In this document: positions 53,020 through 61,922 of the stretch, piece by piece
How the letters are laid out: each line of letters starts with the position of its first letter
Numbering within the stretch: position 1 is the first letter of the stretch
Assembly (NCBI GenBank): GCA_910587105.1
Contig: CAJUMB010000008.1
Span: 1 to 64,000 of the forward strand
DNA: 64,000 nt
Direction: 5' to 3'
Origin: an uncultured Lachnospiraceae bacterium
GTDB lineage: Bacteria; Bacillota; Clostridia; Lachnospirales; Lachnospiraceae
Position numbers and translations under genes: made by a program
The notes under the pieces: model-generated
Seen by the model: only the letters and a program-made list of their open reading frames with translations
What the model was told of the DNA's origin: nothing
Database searches by the model: none

Positions 53020-55068
53020 ATGAAAGATAAGATAAAGTTAAATGGAAGAATAAAGAGCATTATGTTCTGGCCCCTTGTTCTATGGCTGCTGCTGGCAGTC
53101 ATGAATGCGGCTGTTTACTGGGTTAATTACCGTGCGGGACTGCTGGCGAGTCTCTTTTTGACCCTGTATCTGGTGCTCTGGATGGGCCTGTATTATTATC
53201 ACAGGAACAAAGTTTTAACGGAATTGATTAAATTCAGCATGGTATTTTCACGGGTGGAAAATATTATGCTGAACAAGCTGGTGTGCCCTTTTGGTATTCT
53301 GGACAGTGCCGGGAATCTCATCTGGATGAATCAGGCCATGGAAACGCTGTTTCAGGATAAAAGGAAGAAGAACATCAGCGTTTTTTTTCCAGAGGTTACC
53401 AGTCAATTTCTGGACGGGCTTAGAAGCTTTAAGACAGAGGAGATTTCTGCACGGTACAATGCCTGTGATTATCAGATTCTGATGCACCGGATTGACTTTG
53501 ACCACATTGCTATGGAGTCGGATATTATCGCAAAACCCAATCAGTATGATTCTTTTGCGGCAGTATATCTGTTTGACGAGACCAATCTCAATGAGGCTCT
53601 TCAGACCACTGAGAACGAGAAGCCCGTCATGGGACTGATTTATCTGGATAACTATGAGGAAGCGCTGGAAACCGTGGATGAGATACGGCGTTCTCTGCTG
53701 GGGGCGCTGATAGACCGGAAGATTAACAAATATTTCAGCGGTCTGGACGGTCTGGTGAAAAAGACGGAGAAAGACAAATATTTCCTGGTGATTCCCCATC
53801 GATCCCTGAGAATGCTCAGAGAAAACGGGTTCAGCATTCTGGAGGAAATCAAAGGTGTCAGTATCGGCAATGAGATTGATGTGACGCTGAGCATTGGAAT
53901 CGGACTGAACGGCAGCAGCTATAATAAAAATTATGAACAGTCCCGGATTGCCATTGAGATGGCTCTGGGACGGGGCGGCGACCAGGCTGTGGTAAAAGAC
54001 GGCGAGACACTTTATTATTATGGGGGAAAGTCCCATCAGATGGAGAAGAATACCCGGGTGAAGGCGCGGGTGAAGGCACAGGCGTTAAAGGAGTTTATTG
54101 CCAACAAGGATAAAGTGGTAGTAATGGGCCATACCATAACAGATGTAGATGCCTTTGGCGCTGCAGTGGGTATTTACCGGGCTGCCAAGACTTTGGAGAA
54201 AGAGGTTCATATCGTCATCAGCGATCTAAAAACGTCCATCCGCCCGCTTATGGCAGGCTTTGAGGAAAGCGGCGAGTATGAGCATGATATGTTTATAGAC
54301 AGCAGCAGGGCAAAAGAGATCGTAGATGAAGATACGGTGATGGTGGTGGTGGACACCAACAAGCCCAGCTATACCGAATGTCCGGAGCTGCTGCAGCTGA
54401 CCAGTACGATTGTGGTTCTGGATCATCACAGGAGGGGCAGTGAGATCATCCGCGATGCTGTGCTGTCCTATGTGGAGCCATATGCGTCTTCCACCTGTGA
54501 GATGGTGGCAGAGATCCTTCAGTATTTTGCAGATGATGTTTCTATAAAGAGCGTTGAGGCAGACAGTTTGTACGCGGGAATTATTATAGACACCAACAAC
54601 TTCAAGTCAAAAGCAGGGGTACGGACTTTTGAGGCAGCGGCATTTCTTCGGCGCTGCGGCGCTGATGTGGCCAGGGTGCAGAAACTTCTCAGAGACAATA
54701 TGGATGCCTATAAAGCACGGGCGGAAACTATTTGCAACGCGGAGATTTATGAGGACGCTTTTGCCATTGCCATCTGTCCCAGCAAAGGCCTGGACAGCCC
54801 CACTGTTGTGGCGGCCCAGGCGGCCAATGAGCTGCTGAACATTGTGGGTGTGAAAGCATCCTTTGTATTAACGGACTATAATCATATTGTATATATCAGT
54901 GCCAGGGCTATTGATGAGGTGAACGTTCAGGTGATTATGGAGAAACTGGGCGGCGGAGGCCACATTAATATTGCCGGCGCGCAGATTCCGGACAAAACGC
55001 CGGAGGAGATCGTGGGAGTGGTAAAAGGTCTGTTGAGAGAACTGAGCGAAAAGGAGAATGTCAAATGA
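53020..55068 (+). CDS. gdpP: c-di-AMP phosphodiesterase GdpP
   Basis: 682 aa. Two N-terminal membrane helices (about 12-55), a degenerate PAS domain (about 80-165), a degenerate GGDEF (about 190-330), then DHH/DHHA1: GHTITDVDAFG (D375, D377), VVVDTN, D468-H-H470, and the C-terminal GGGGHINIAGAQ. It hydrolyses cyclic di-AMP to control turgor and wall stress. The first residues (KDKIKLNGRIKSIMFWP) match family N termini, which supports ATG 53020 despite no ribosome site. It overlaps rplI by 4 bp. Confidence 0.96.
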   Translation: MKDKIKLNGRIKSIMFWPLVLWLLLAVMNAAVYWVNYRAGLLASLFLTLYLVLWMGLYYYHRNKVLTELIKFSMVFSRVENIMLNKLVCPFGILDSAGNLIWMNQAMETLFQDKRKKNISVFFPEVTSQFLDGLRSFKTEEISARYNACDYQILMHRIDFDHIAMESDIIAKPNQYDSFAAVYLFDETNLNEALQTTENEKPVMGLIYLDNYEEALETVDEIRRSLLGALIDRKINKYFSGLDGLVKKTEKDKYFLVIPHRSLRMLRENGFSILEEIKGVSIGNEIDVTLSIGIGLNGSSYNKNYEQSRIAIEMALGRGGDQAVVKDGETLYYYGGKSHQMEKNTRVKARVKAQALKEFIANKDKVVVMGHTITDVDAFGAAVGIYRAAKTLEKEVHIVISDLKTSIRPLMAGFEESGEYEHDMFIDSSRAKEIVDEDTVMVVVDTNKPSYTECPELLQLTSTIVVLDHHRRGSEIIRDAVLSYVEPYASSTCEMVAEILQYFADDVSIKSVEADSLYAGIIIDTNNFKSKAGVRTFEAAAFLRRCGADVARVQKLLRDNMDAYKARAETICNAEIYEDAFAIAICPSKGLDSPTVVAAQAANELLNIVGVKASFVLTDYNHIVYISARAIDEVNVQVIMEKLGGGGHINIAGAQIPDKTPEEIVGVVKGLLRELSEKENVK

Positions 55069-55511
55069 AAGTAATATTGATAGAAGATGTGAAAAAGCTG
55101 GGGAAAAAGGGAGATGTGGTGGATGTAAGCGACGGGTATGCCCGGAACATGCTGCTCCCCAAGAAGCTGGGTGTGGAGGCCACATCTAAGAATCTCAATG
55201 ATTTGAAGCTTCAGAAGGCCCACCAGCAGAAGCTGGCCCAGAACAGTCTGGAAGCGGCCCAGGCTTTTGCAAAAAATCTGGAAAATAAAGAGGTGGTACT
55301 GACGCTGAAAGTAGGCGAAGGGGGAAAGACCTTTGGCTCTGTGTCAGCCAAAGAGATTTCAGAAGCCGCTCAAAAGCAGCTGGGAATGACTTTAGATAAG
55401 AAGAAACTGCAGTTGGAAAGTCCCATCAAAGCGCTGGGGACCACTCTGGTTCCGCTGCGTCTGCACCCGGATGTGACAGCTGAGGTGAAGGTGGTTGTGA
55501 AAGAGGGGTAG
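55065..55511 (+). CDS. rplI: 50S ribosomal protein L9
   Basis: 148 aa, normal length. N-terminal VILIEDVKKLGKKGDVVDVSDGYARNMLLPKKL is cut here to its key elements: GKKGD and GYARN(M)LLP are the signature. A long central helix and C-terminal rRNA-binding domain follow. Coupled to gdpP (ATGA) and 6 nt before dnaB, a conserved Firmicute trio. Confidence 0.98.
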   Translation: MKVILIEDVKKLGKKGDVVDVSDGYARNMLLPKKLGVEATSKNLNDLKLQKAHQQKLAQNSLEAAQAFAKNLENKEVVLTLKVGEGGKTFGSVSAKEISEAAQKQLGMTLDKKKLQLESPIKALGTTLVPLRLHPDVTAEVKVVVKEG

Positions 55512-55517
55512 TACAGT

Positions 55518-56846
55518 ATGGAGGAAGCGCTGATTAAGCGGGTTCTGCCGCACAGTCCGGAAGCAGAGAAATCCGTGATTGGATCTATGCTCATGGACAG
55601 GGAGGCGATTCTCACCGCCTCCGAGATTCTTCGCAGTGATGACTTTTATCAGCATCAATATGGCATTATATTTGATACCATGGTAGAGCTGTGCAATGAG
55701 GGAAAGCCGGTGGATACGGTTACGCTGCAGAACCGTCTCAAAGAGAAGGGGCTGCCCCCGGAAATCAGTGATATGGAGTATGCCAGAGAGCTTCTGAATG
55801 CGGTTCCCACATCGGCAAATGTCCGATATTATGCAAATATTGTCAGTGAGAAGGCGCTTCTTCGCCGGCTGATTAAGGCCAGTGAAGAAGTGGAAGATCT
55901 CTGTTATCTTCAGCAGGATAAAACGGAAGTGATTCTGGATACTGCGGAAAAGAAGATGTTTGACCTTTTTCAGAGGCAGGACGCCTCTGATTATGTGCCT
56001 ATCCGGCAGATCGTGCTGGATGTGGTGGACAAGATAGAAAAAGCATCCAGAATGGATGGGAATGTCACTGGCCTGTCTACAGGTTTTGCAGATCTGGATT
56101 ATAAAATGTCCGGATTCCAGCCATCGGATCTGATATTAATTGCCGCCAGACCCTCTATGGGGAAGACGGCTTTTGCTTTGAATATTGCCAGACATATGGC
56201 GTTTAAAGGCGGTGTCACCACAGCTATCTTCAGTTTGGAGATGTCCAAAGAACAGCTGGTGAACCGTCTGCTGTCCATGGAGTCCAGAGTGGACAGCCAG
56301 AGTCTGCGGACGGGAGACCTGCGGGATGAAGACTGGACGAAACTGGTGGAAGGAGCGGATGTGATTGGCCATTCCCGCTTGATTATTGATGATACCCCCG
56401 GGATTTCCGTGTCGGCGCTGAGGTCAAAGTGCCGTAAATATAAGCTGGAGCATGATCTGGGCATTGTTTTCATTGATTATCTGCAGCTGATGAGCGGCAG
56501 CGGCCGCAGTGATTCCAGGCAGCAGGAAATATCTGAGATATCCCGTGCGTTAAAAGCGGTGGCCAGGGAACTGAGGGTTCCGGTGGTGGCGTTGTCCCAG
56601 CTGAGCCGTGCAGTAGAACAGCGGCCCAATCACAGGCCCATGCTGTCGGATCTGAGAGAGTCAGGGGCCATTGAGCAGGATGCGGATGTGGTGATGTTTA
56701 TTTACCGGGACGATTATTACAATAAAGATACTGAGAAGAAAAATATTGCAGAGATAAACATTGCCAAACAGAGGAATGGCCCCATCGGGGTGGTGGAATT
56801 GGTGTGGATGCCCCAATATACACAGTTTGTAAATATGAAAAAGTAG
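55518..56846 (+). CDS. dnaB: Replicative DNA helicase DnaB
   Basis: 442 aa. N-terminal helical domain (about 1-110, PHSPEAEKSVIGSML) and C-terminal RecA-like motor with Walker A ARPSMGK216-T, Walker B IVFIDYLQLM and the arginine-finger region near ALSQLSRAVEQR. Unwinds DNA at the fork. AGAGGGGTAG precedes ATG 55518. No intein. Confidence 0.98.
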   Translation: MEEALIKRVLPHSPEAEKSVIGSMLMDREAILTASEILRSDDFYQHQYGIIFDTMVELCNEGKPVDTVTLQNRLKEKGLPPEISDMEYARELLNAVPTSANVRYYANIVSEKALLRRLIKASEEVEDLCYLQQDKTEVILDTAEKKMFDLFQRQDASDYVPIRQIVLDVVDKIEKASRMDGNVTGLSTGFADLDYKMSGFQPSDLILIAARPSMGKTAFALNIARHMAFKGGVTTAIFSLEMSKEQLVNRLLSMESRVDSQSLRTGDLRDEDWTKLVEGADVIGHSRLIIDDTPGISVSALRSKCRKYKLEHDLGIVFIDYLQLMSGSGRSDSRQQEISEISRALKAVARELRVPVVALSQLSRAVEQRPNHRPMLSDLRESGAIEQDADVVMFIYRDDYYNKDTEKKNIAEINIAKQRNGPIGVVELVWMPQYTQFVNMKK

Positions 56847-56877
56847 ATTCTGCACCTAATATGTCGAAAACTTTTCC

Positions 56878-56965
56878 TTGTGCTCTGCAATCCTTGTGTT
56901 TATAATAGATAGGAGGGCGAATGCCACATTAGCTCTAGAGCGGTTCTGAAAATATCAGACCGTTC
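56878..56965 (+). promoter_or_regulatory. Promoter, three-codon leader ORF and hairpin before the MerR-like gene
   Basis: TTGTGC (56878-56883), 17-bp spacer, TATAAT (56901-56906). AGGAGGG (56911-56917) is followed by ATG CCA CAT TAG (56921-56932), then an imperfect hairpin AGCGGTTCTGA/TCAGACCGTTCT (about 56938-56966) ending in T-rich sequence. The real gene has its own AGGAGGG site. Confidence 0.5.
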
Positions 56966-56988
56966 TTTACCGCAACAGGAGGGATAGT

Positions 56989-57663
56989 ATGGAGAATCAG
57001 GTTTATACTATATCCCAGGCGGCAAAAGCAGTAGGTGAAAGTACGTCGGTTCTCCGCTACTGGGAGGATGTGCTGGAAATCCGTGTGAACCGCAATCCAA
57101 AGGGATATCGATGTTACACCGGATACGATATTCAGTTGTTTCTGAATATAAAAGAGCTGAAGAAGAGAGGATTAAAATTAGATGCCATACGGGAATTGAT
57201 CCCGCATATTTATCAGTATGGACCAGGAGCGCCCAAAAGTAAGACAAGGCTTCTGGAAGATGCAGGAGAAGAATATACAGAGTGTACGGTGGAGGAAGTG
57301 CCCAGCGGAGAAATATGGGATGCTGAGCAGGTTCAGCTGGCTGAAACCATAGAGGCTGAGGAAGTACAGGAAGGGTTTGAGCAGGACATTGCAGAGGAGA
57401 TCATTCAGGCGGACAAGGCGGACAATGAAACTGCAGACCCGGTTTTCAGTCTTCCCAATGAGGATAATTACAGAATCACAGAGTTTCAGAATATTCTGGA
57501 GAAGTTGATTGCCCAGGGTATGAAAGAAAAAAATCAGGAAGAACTGCGCATCCGCAAGCTGGATGAGAAGATTCGATTTCACCAGCAGGGCCTGAGACAG
57601 GTAGCTGCAGCCCAGGAGATGAAACAGAGGAGGGGCAGGAAAGGAAAGCGCAGGAAAAGATAG
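56989..57663 (+). CDS. MerR-type HTH protein with C-terminal coiled coil
   Basis: 224 aa. N-terminal MerR-like winged helix (about 5-75: YTISQAAKAVGESTSVLRYWEDVL), an acidic linker (about 90-150) and a C-terminal coiled coil ending in a very basic tail (RRGRKGKRRKR). The layout recalls RacA-like or DUF3967 proteins rather than inducer-binding MerR regulators, so a chromosome or DNA-architecture role is possible. CAGGAGGG precedes ATG 56989. Confidence 0.85.
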   Translation: MENQVYTISQAAKAVGESTSVLRYWEDVLEIRVNRNPKGYRCYTGYDIQLFLNIKELKKRGLKLDAIRELIPHIYQYGPGAPKSKTRLLEDAGEEYTECTVEEVPSGEIWDAEQVQLAETIEAEEVQEGFEQDIAEEIIQADKADNETADPVFSLPNEDNYRITEFQNILEKLIAQGMKEKNQEELRIRKLDEKIRFHQQGLRQVAAAQEMKQRRGRKGKRRKR

Positions 57664-57671
57664 CATAAAGC

Positions 57672-57711
57672 GAAGAGGGGATGGATGTCATAGAACATTC
57701 ATCCCCTCTTC
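57672..57711. terminator. Bidirectional terminator
   Basis: GAAGAGGGGATGGATGT (57672-57688) pairs with ACATTCATCCCCTCTTC (57695-57711) with one G-T. It separates the convergent MerR-like and ferredoxin genes. Confidence 0.9.
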
Positions 57712-57723
57712 TTTACTGTGTGC

Positions 57724-57894
57724 TTATTCAGCAACAATAGCTTCGCTTGGACATGCATCTGCGCAAGTTCCACAATCAACGCAAGCATCTGCATCGATTA
57801 CGTATTTGTCTTCGCCTTCAGAAATAGCATCGTTCGGACATTCATCTTCACATGTTCCGCAGGATACACATTCGTCTGTAATTACATATGCCAT
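57724..57894 (-). CDS. 2[4Fe-4S] ferredoxin
   Basis: 56 aa, the classic clostridial size. Two CxxCxxCxxxCP motifs are present: CVSCGTCEDECP and CVDCGTCADACP, spaced by about 26 residues, so two cubane clusters. Low-potential electron carrier for pyruvate:ferredoxin oxidoreductase and hydrogenases. AGGAGG lies upstream of ATG 57894. The codons are strongly biased, as in highly expressed genes. Confidence 0.98.
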   Translation of the reverse strand: MAYVITDECVSCGTCEDECPNDAISEGEDKYVIDADACVDCGTCADACPSEAIVAE

Positions 57895-57987
57895 AGTTTT
57901 TATCCTCCTTTTTGTTTATATCCACATTCTAAACTATTTATAATGCAAATACAAGTATAATTTTAAAAATATGTGTAACAATTTCTG

Positions 57988-58191
57988 CTATTGAGCTGCC
58001 AGGAAAGCGTTCAGCTGTTTTTCCAGAGTATCGGCATCCATTCCGTGAACCATTGCAGCCTCTGCCAGAGTCTCAGCCTGTGCGGAAGGGCATCCGATAC
58101 AATGCATACCGGCTCTCATCAGAAACGGCGCAATGTTGGAATCCATCTGGAGCATATCGCCAATTCTCATATCTTTAGAAATCTGTGTCAT
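57988..58191 (-). CDS. DUF1858 domain protein
   Basis: 67 aa. The ISKDMRIGDMLQMD start and the C-I-G-C-P pair (AGMHCIGCPSA) define the DUF1858 fold, seen alone or fused to hybrid-cluster or redox proteins. Start ATG 58191 with AAGGAGG upstream; an extended frame to 58236 lacks a site. Its neighbour is a ferredoxin, which fits a redox link, but no function is known. Confidence 0.9.
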   Translation of the reverse strand: MTQISKDMRIGDMLQMDSNIAPFLMRAGMHCIGCPSAQAETLAEAAMVHGMDADTLEKQLNAFLAAQ

Positions 58192-58282
58192 TTTTCCTTC
58201 GTCCTCCTTATTTCTGGAATATGCTTCATTGAGCATGACCTTATTATAATACCTTTTTCGTCTAGAATCAACAGAAATCCGT

Positions 58283-59029
58283 TTATAAAGTATTTAGTTT
58301 CTGCAGAGCCTTCTTGTCAATGACTACATCGGCATGTTCATGTAAATGAGCCTCACCTGCACAGCTGAAGCCGTGCCCTGTTCCGAATTCTGATAAAATA
58401 TTGCATACTTTATTAAATTCTTCCGGGGTATAAGAGGACTGATGAACAGCCAGCAGATAATCACCGCTGCGTGAATCCTGATATAAGGTATTTATGCCCG
58501 AAAAATAGTTGTTCAGGCCATGGGCCGCTTTAATTACAGCATCCAGGTTTGGGAATTGGAAAAGGCAGATTAAATTGACGGATGTTTCGGGCTGAGATGC
58601 GTTATCCTCCGGAGTTTTTTCACCGTTTTTCTTGCGTGCGGCATCGTTTTTCAGTTTGGATTCGTAAAGTTTCCGGAAAATGTCAATGATACTGTCAGCT
58701 CCGTCGATTTGTACTTCTGTCTCTTCACTGTCAGATGGGGTGGAGGGGGAAAATTTTGAAAACCTGGTATCCAGTTCTTCCGGATCTTCGACCTTAGTGA
58801 TAATCAGGATAATGCTGTCTGCATTAATGGGGATAGCTTCGATCATCAGAGGAATGTTATCTGCTTCAAAGCCAAACTGGCTGTGCGCCTGGCGCATCAT
58901 ATCCCGAAATAGGTTCTTAGCTTTCTCTGTTCCATATGCCAGCTCGCTGAGGTGAATCTGGTGGCTGTCCAAATCCTCTCTGGTAAGGGTGCAGCGTATT
59001 TGGTTTTCGTTGATCTTTTCTATTTTCAT
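58283..59029 (-). CDS. mecA: Adaptor protein MecA
   Basis: 248 aa. The N terminus KIEKINENQIRCTLTREDL is the substrate-binding part of MecA; the C-terminal half (about 130-248) would bind ClpC, with an acidic Lys/Glu linker between. It delivers substrates such as ComK or other regulators to ClpCP. Start ATG 59029, following AGGATGTGATG; earlier in-frame ATG at 59089 gives a non-conserved extension. Confidence 0.92.
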   Translation of the reverse strand: MKIEKINENQIRCTLTREDLDSHQIHLSELAYGTEKAKNLFRDMMRQAHSQFGFEADNIPLMIEAIPINADSIILIITKVEDPEELDTRFSKFSPSTPSDSEETEVQIDGADSIIDIFRKLYESKLKNDAARKKNGEKTPEDNASQPETSVNLICLFQFPNLDAVIKAAHGLNNYFSGINTLYQDSRSGDYLLAVHQSSYTPEEFNKVCNILSEFGTGHGFSCAGEAHLHEHADVVIDKKALQKLNTL

Positions 59030-59554
59030 ATCATCACATCCTATTCTTGGTCCGGGTATCAAAATGACAGAATTTGATAGGCAGACCATTCTTGTAGATG
59101 AACGGATATCATCTCCTTGGTTTGGTTACACTACTATCATATTATATACTACTTCAAGTAAATATGTAAAGGAATTCGGTTGATTTTTTTGCTGTACTTC
59201 CCCTTATGTAAAGCTCTCCCCGATCTTTATTATACACACATATTCAGAAAAACACAATAAGTGGATATAAATGGTGTACTAATATAAATTATTGGGGAAA
59301 ATGGTAAAAAATCTATAAAATCCCTTGCAAATCATAAAACAGAGATTATAATAGACATCAGAAAAGACAGTTTAGACAACTGATAAGCGTGAAATAAAAA
59401 GTATTAAGTGACATAAATATGATCTACATGTCCTGTAATAGTCCCATTCTATGATTAAAGCGTCAAAAGTCTATAAGAAATTCAGCGGTTTTCTGCCGCA
59501 CATAATTTCCAGAACCCAGATACAGCTGTCAAAGAGGCTGTCTTTTCTAAACCT
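59030..59554. other. 525-bp gap with one promoter
   Basis: AT-rich. TTGCAA (59325-59330), 16-bp spacer, TATAAT (59347-59352) form a plausible promoter reading right, but the next reading frame starts about 200 nt later. No tRNA-like, riboswitch-like or CRISPR structure was recognised. The left end should hold the mecA promoter. Confidence 0.5.
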
Positions 59555-59836
59555 GTGGTGCTTATCGAAATACGCAAGAAAGGAGAGGGCAAAACGTATT
59601 ATTCACGAAAGAAAACAAAGCGGAATAAAAATGTAGACCCGGGCCGTCTGCGGCATGAGCTGGAATTGTACCGCCAGAATGGAGTGTCATTGAATCTGGA
59701 GGGGTGGCCCAGCAATCCTTCTGAGATTGTGCGGGCGCATTTGATCGCAGAGTCCGGCAGCTACATGCGGGATTACGAGCAGGATGAGAAAGGAGCGATT
59801 CGGAAAATAGATTTTGATAAGATTCGTATGATCTAA
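59555..59836 (+). CDS. Small hypothetical protein
   Basis: Up to 93 aa. The C-terminal 60 residues (LRHELELYRQNGVSLNLEG, then IVRAHLIAESGSYMRDYEQDEKG) look like real coding sequence, being charged and balanced, but the N-terminal third is Lys/Arg-rich and has no good start: GTG 59555 lacks a ribosome site and the AAAGGAGAGG at 59580-59589 has no ATG, GTG or TTG at the right distance. The gene may be truncated at its 5' end. Function unknown. Confidence 0.5.
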   Translation: MVLIEIRKKGEGKTYYSRKKTKRNKNVDPGRLRHELELYRQNGVSLNLEGWPSNPSEIVRAHLIAESGSYMRDYEQDEKGAIRKIDFDKIRMI

Positions 59837-60172
59837 TATACTATTTTGCAGATACTCAAACACTAAACACCCGTTATTTCCGCCAGTGCCGTGTTGGATG
59901 CAGCCGGCAATGCCAGCGCACTGTCTCCGTCATCCCCCTGCCCTGACAAAAAGATCAGGCACTTAAGTTCCGAGTATCTGCGAATCGGTGTACTGCCGGC
60001 TTAAAGCCCAGGCTGGCCCCCCGCAGGCACATAGAATCAGGCAGTTTCCTGGCAAATAACTGTGTATAACCAGTCTGCGGGGGAAATGTGGTATATACTT
60101 TCAGAAAACGGAATCAACCGCGAAAAAAATCGAAAAAGTGGATTTTATTAATGACTGTAAGGAAAAATATGC
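59837..60172. other. Non-coding gap, possibly a decayed gene
   Basis: A GC-richer block at 59870-60090 unlike typical intergenic DNA. On the minus strand a 45-codon frame without start ends near 59877, which may be the remnant of a gene. No conserved domain recognised. Confidence 0.35.
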
Positions 60173-60178
60173 TATAAT
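60168..60178 (+). promoter_or_regulatory. Extended -10 promoter of the GH18 gene
   Basis: TATGCTATAAT, TGn-TATAAT, with TATAAT at 60173-60178, 23 nt before the start codon. Confidence 0.7.
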
Positions 60179-60200
60179 GGATTCCGTAGGAGGAAAGAGT

Positions 60201-61922
60201 ATGCCGTATAATAGAAGCAGAAGGACCAGAAGAAACAGAAAACAGAGACTTAACCAGATATTAATTGTTGCTTTATTGATTATTCTGTTCGGTATTGTGG
60301 GGATGGCGGTACATCTGATACAGAAGTATACGCCCACAAAAGAACGGATGGATTCATCCGCCTATTATGGGATTACAAACGAAGAGGAGATTCCACTGAT
60401 TTTTGGGACAGAGATCCTTGAGACGACAGGAAGGCTGGCAGACGGGGAGATTTATGTGCCATTGGAAGCAGTGAACAGCTATCTGAATAAACGGTTTTAT
60501 TGGGATGCCAATGAAAATATATTGATTTATACAACCCCTACAGAGAAAATGATTATCACGCCGGAGAGCGATACATACATGGCAGGGGAAGAAAAAAGGA
60601 AAGCAGACGGATGGATCTGCAGGGCCCTGGGGGATATTCTTTATATCAATATTTCGTTTGTAAAGCAATTTACGGATATTGAATATACGTTATTGGAAGA
60701 ACCCAGCCGTCTGGTGGTCCAGTATCAGTGGTCCGGCGTACAGGTGGTGAAAGTAAAGGAAGATACCCAGGTACGCTACAGGGGCGGAATCAAGAGTGAG
60801 ATACTGACGGATGTGGCAGAGGGGGCTGTGCTGCGGATGATCGACGACCTGGATGACTGGAAGTGCGTGGCTACGGAAGATGGGTATATTGGGTATATAA
60901 AAACCAGCAAATTAGAAGGCGCACAGGAAACACAGAACTTTGAGAGGGAGTTTCAGGCACCGGAATATACAAGGATATCCAGAGAGTACCCCATTAACCT
61001 CACATGGCATCAGGTGAGCAACATGGATGCAAATGATGCCATGCATGTGCTGGCAAAAAATACGCAGGGTGTGAATGTGATATCGCCCACCTGGTTTTCC
61101 CTTGCAGATAATCAGGGGCATATCACAAGCCTGGCGTCTGTAGAATACGTACAGGAAGCCCACGCCAAAGGGATGGAAGTGTGGGGCCTGGTCAGCAACT
61201 TTGATGAGAATGTCAGCACCTTTGAAGTTCTGTCACATACAGCTTCCAGAACAAAACTGGTGAATTCATTGGTGCAGGCGGCGCGGCAGTATGGTCTGGA
61301 TGGGGTTAATGTGGATCTGGAGAATCTCAGTGAGGATACAGGACCTCATTTCATCCAGTTTCTGAGGGAGCTGTCAATTCTCTGCAGGCTTCATCAGCTG
61401 GTACTGTCAGTGGATAATCCTGTTCCCCAGGAATTTACAGAGCATTACGCAAGGCAGGAACAGGGAGAAATCGTAGATTACGTGATTATTATGGGATATG
61501 ATGAAAATTATGCCGGTTCTCCCACGGCGGGGTCTGTGGCCTCTTATCCCTGGGTGAAGCAGGGTGTGGAAGATACGGTTGCTGTGGTGCCTGCGGAGAA
61601 AGTAATCAATGCAGTTCCCTTTTATACCCGGATTTGGAAGACTCAGGCTGGCAGCCTCACCAGCGAGGCGGTGGGGATGCAGGATGCGGCGCGGGTGATG
61701 AAAGAACACGGGGTTACGACCTACTGGGACAAAGATGCCTGTCAGAACTATGGGGAATATGATGACGGAGAAGCCTTTTACCAGGTTTGGCTGGAAGACG
61801 AGGAGTCTCTGGGTGTGAAGATGGGACTTGTAAAAGATTACGGCCTGGCAGGTGTGGCATCCTGGAGGCTGGGATTCGAGAGAAAGACGATATGGAAGGT
61901 ACTGCGTGATGGCCTGGAATAA
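60201..61922 (+). CDS. Membrane-anchored GH18 (YaaH/SleL-like) protein with SH3 domain
   Basis: 573 aa. One N-terminal membrane segment (about 17-38) after a basic stretch, a copper-amine-oxidase-N-like domain (about 65-175), a bacterial SH3 (about 185-240), then the GH18 barrel (about 260-573) with D367-G-V-N-V-D372-L-E374, the catalytic DxxxDxE. SleL-like enzymes cut N-acetylglucosaminyl bonds in cortex peptidoglycan during germination. ATG 60201 follows GTAGGAGGAA; the promoter lies just before, which excludes the longer frame from 60138. Confidence 0.92.
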   Translation: MPYNRSRRTRRNRKQRLNQILIVALLIILFGIVGMAVHLIQKYTPTKERMDSSAYYGITNEEEIPLIFGTEILETTGRLADGEIYVPLEAVNSYLNKRFYWDANENILIYTTPTEKMIITPESDTYMAGEEKRKADGWICRALGDILYINISFVKQFTDIEYTLLEEPSRLVVQYQWSGVQVVKVKEDTQVRYRGGIKSEILTDVAEGAVLRMIDDLDDWKCVATEDGYIGYIKTSKLEGAQETQNFEREFQAPEYTRISREYPINLTWHQVSNMDANDAMHVLAKNTQGVNVISPTWFSLADNQGHITSLASVEYVQEAHAKGMEVWGLVSNFDENVSTFEVLSHTASRTKLVNSLVQAARQYGLDGVNVDLENLSEDTGPHFIQFLRELSILCRLHQLVLSVDNPVPQEFTEHYARQEQGEIVDYVIIMGYDENYAGSPTAGSVASYPWVKQGVEDTVAVVPAEKVINAVPFYTRIWKTQAGSLTSEAVGMQDAARVMKEHGVTTYWDKDACQNYGEYDDGEAFYQVWLEDEESLGVKMGLVKDYGLAGVASWRLGFERKTIWKVLRDGLE

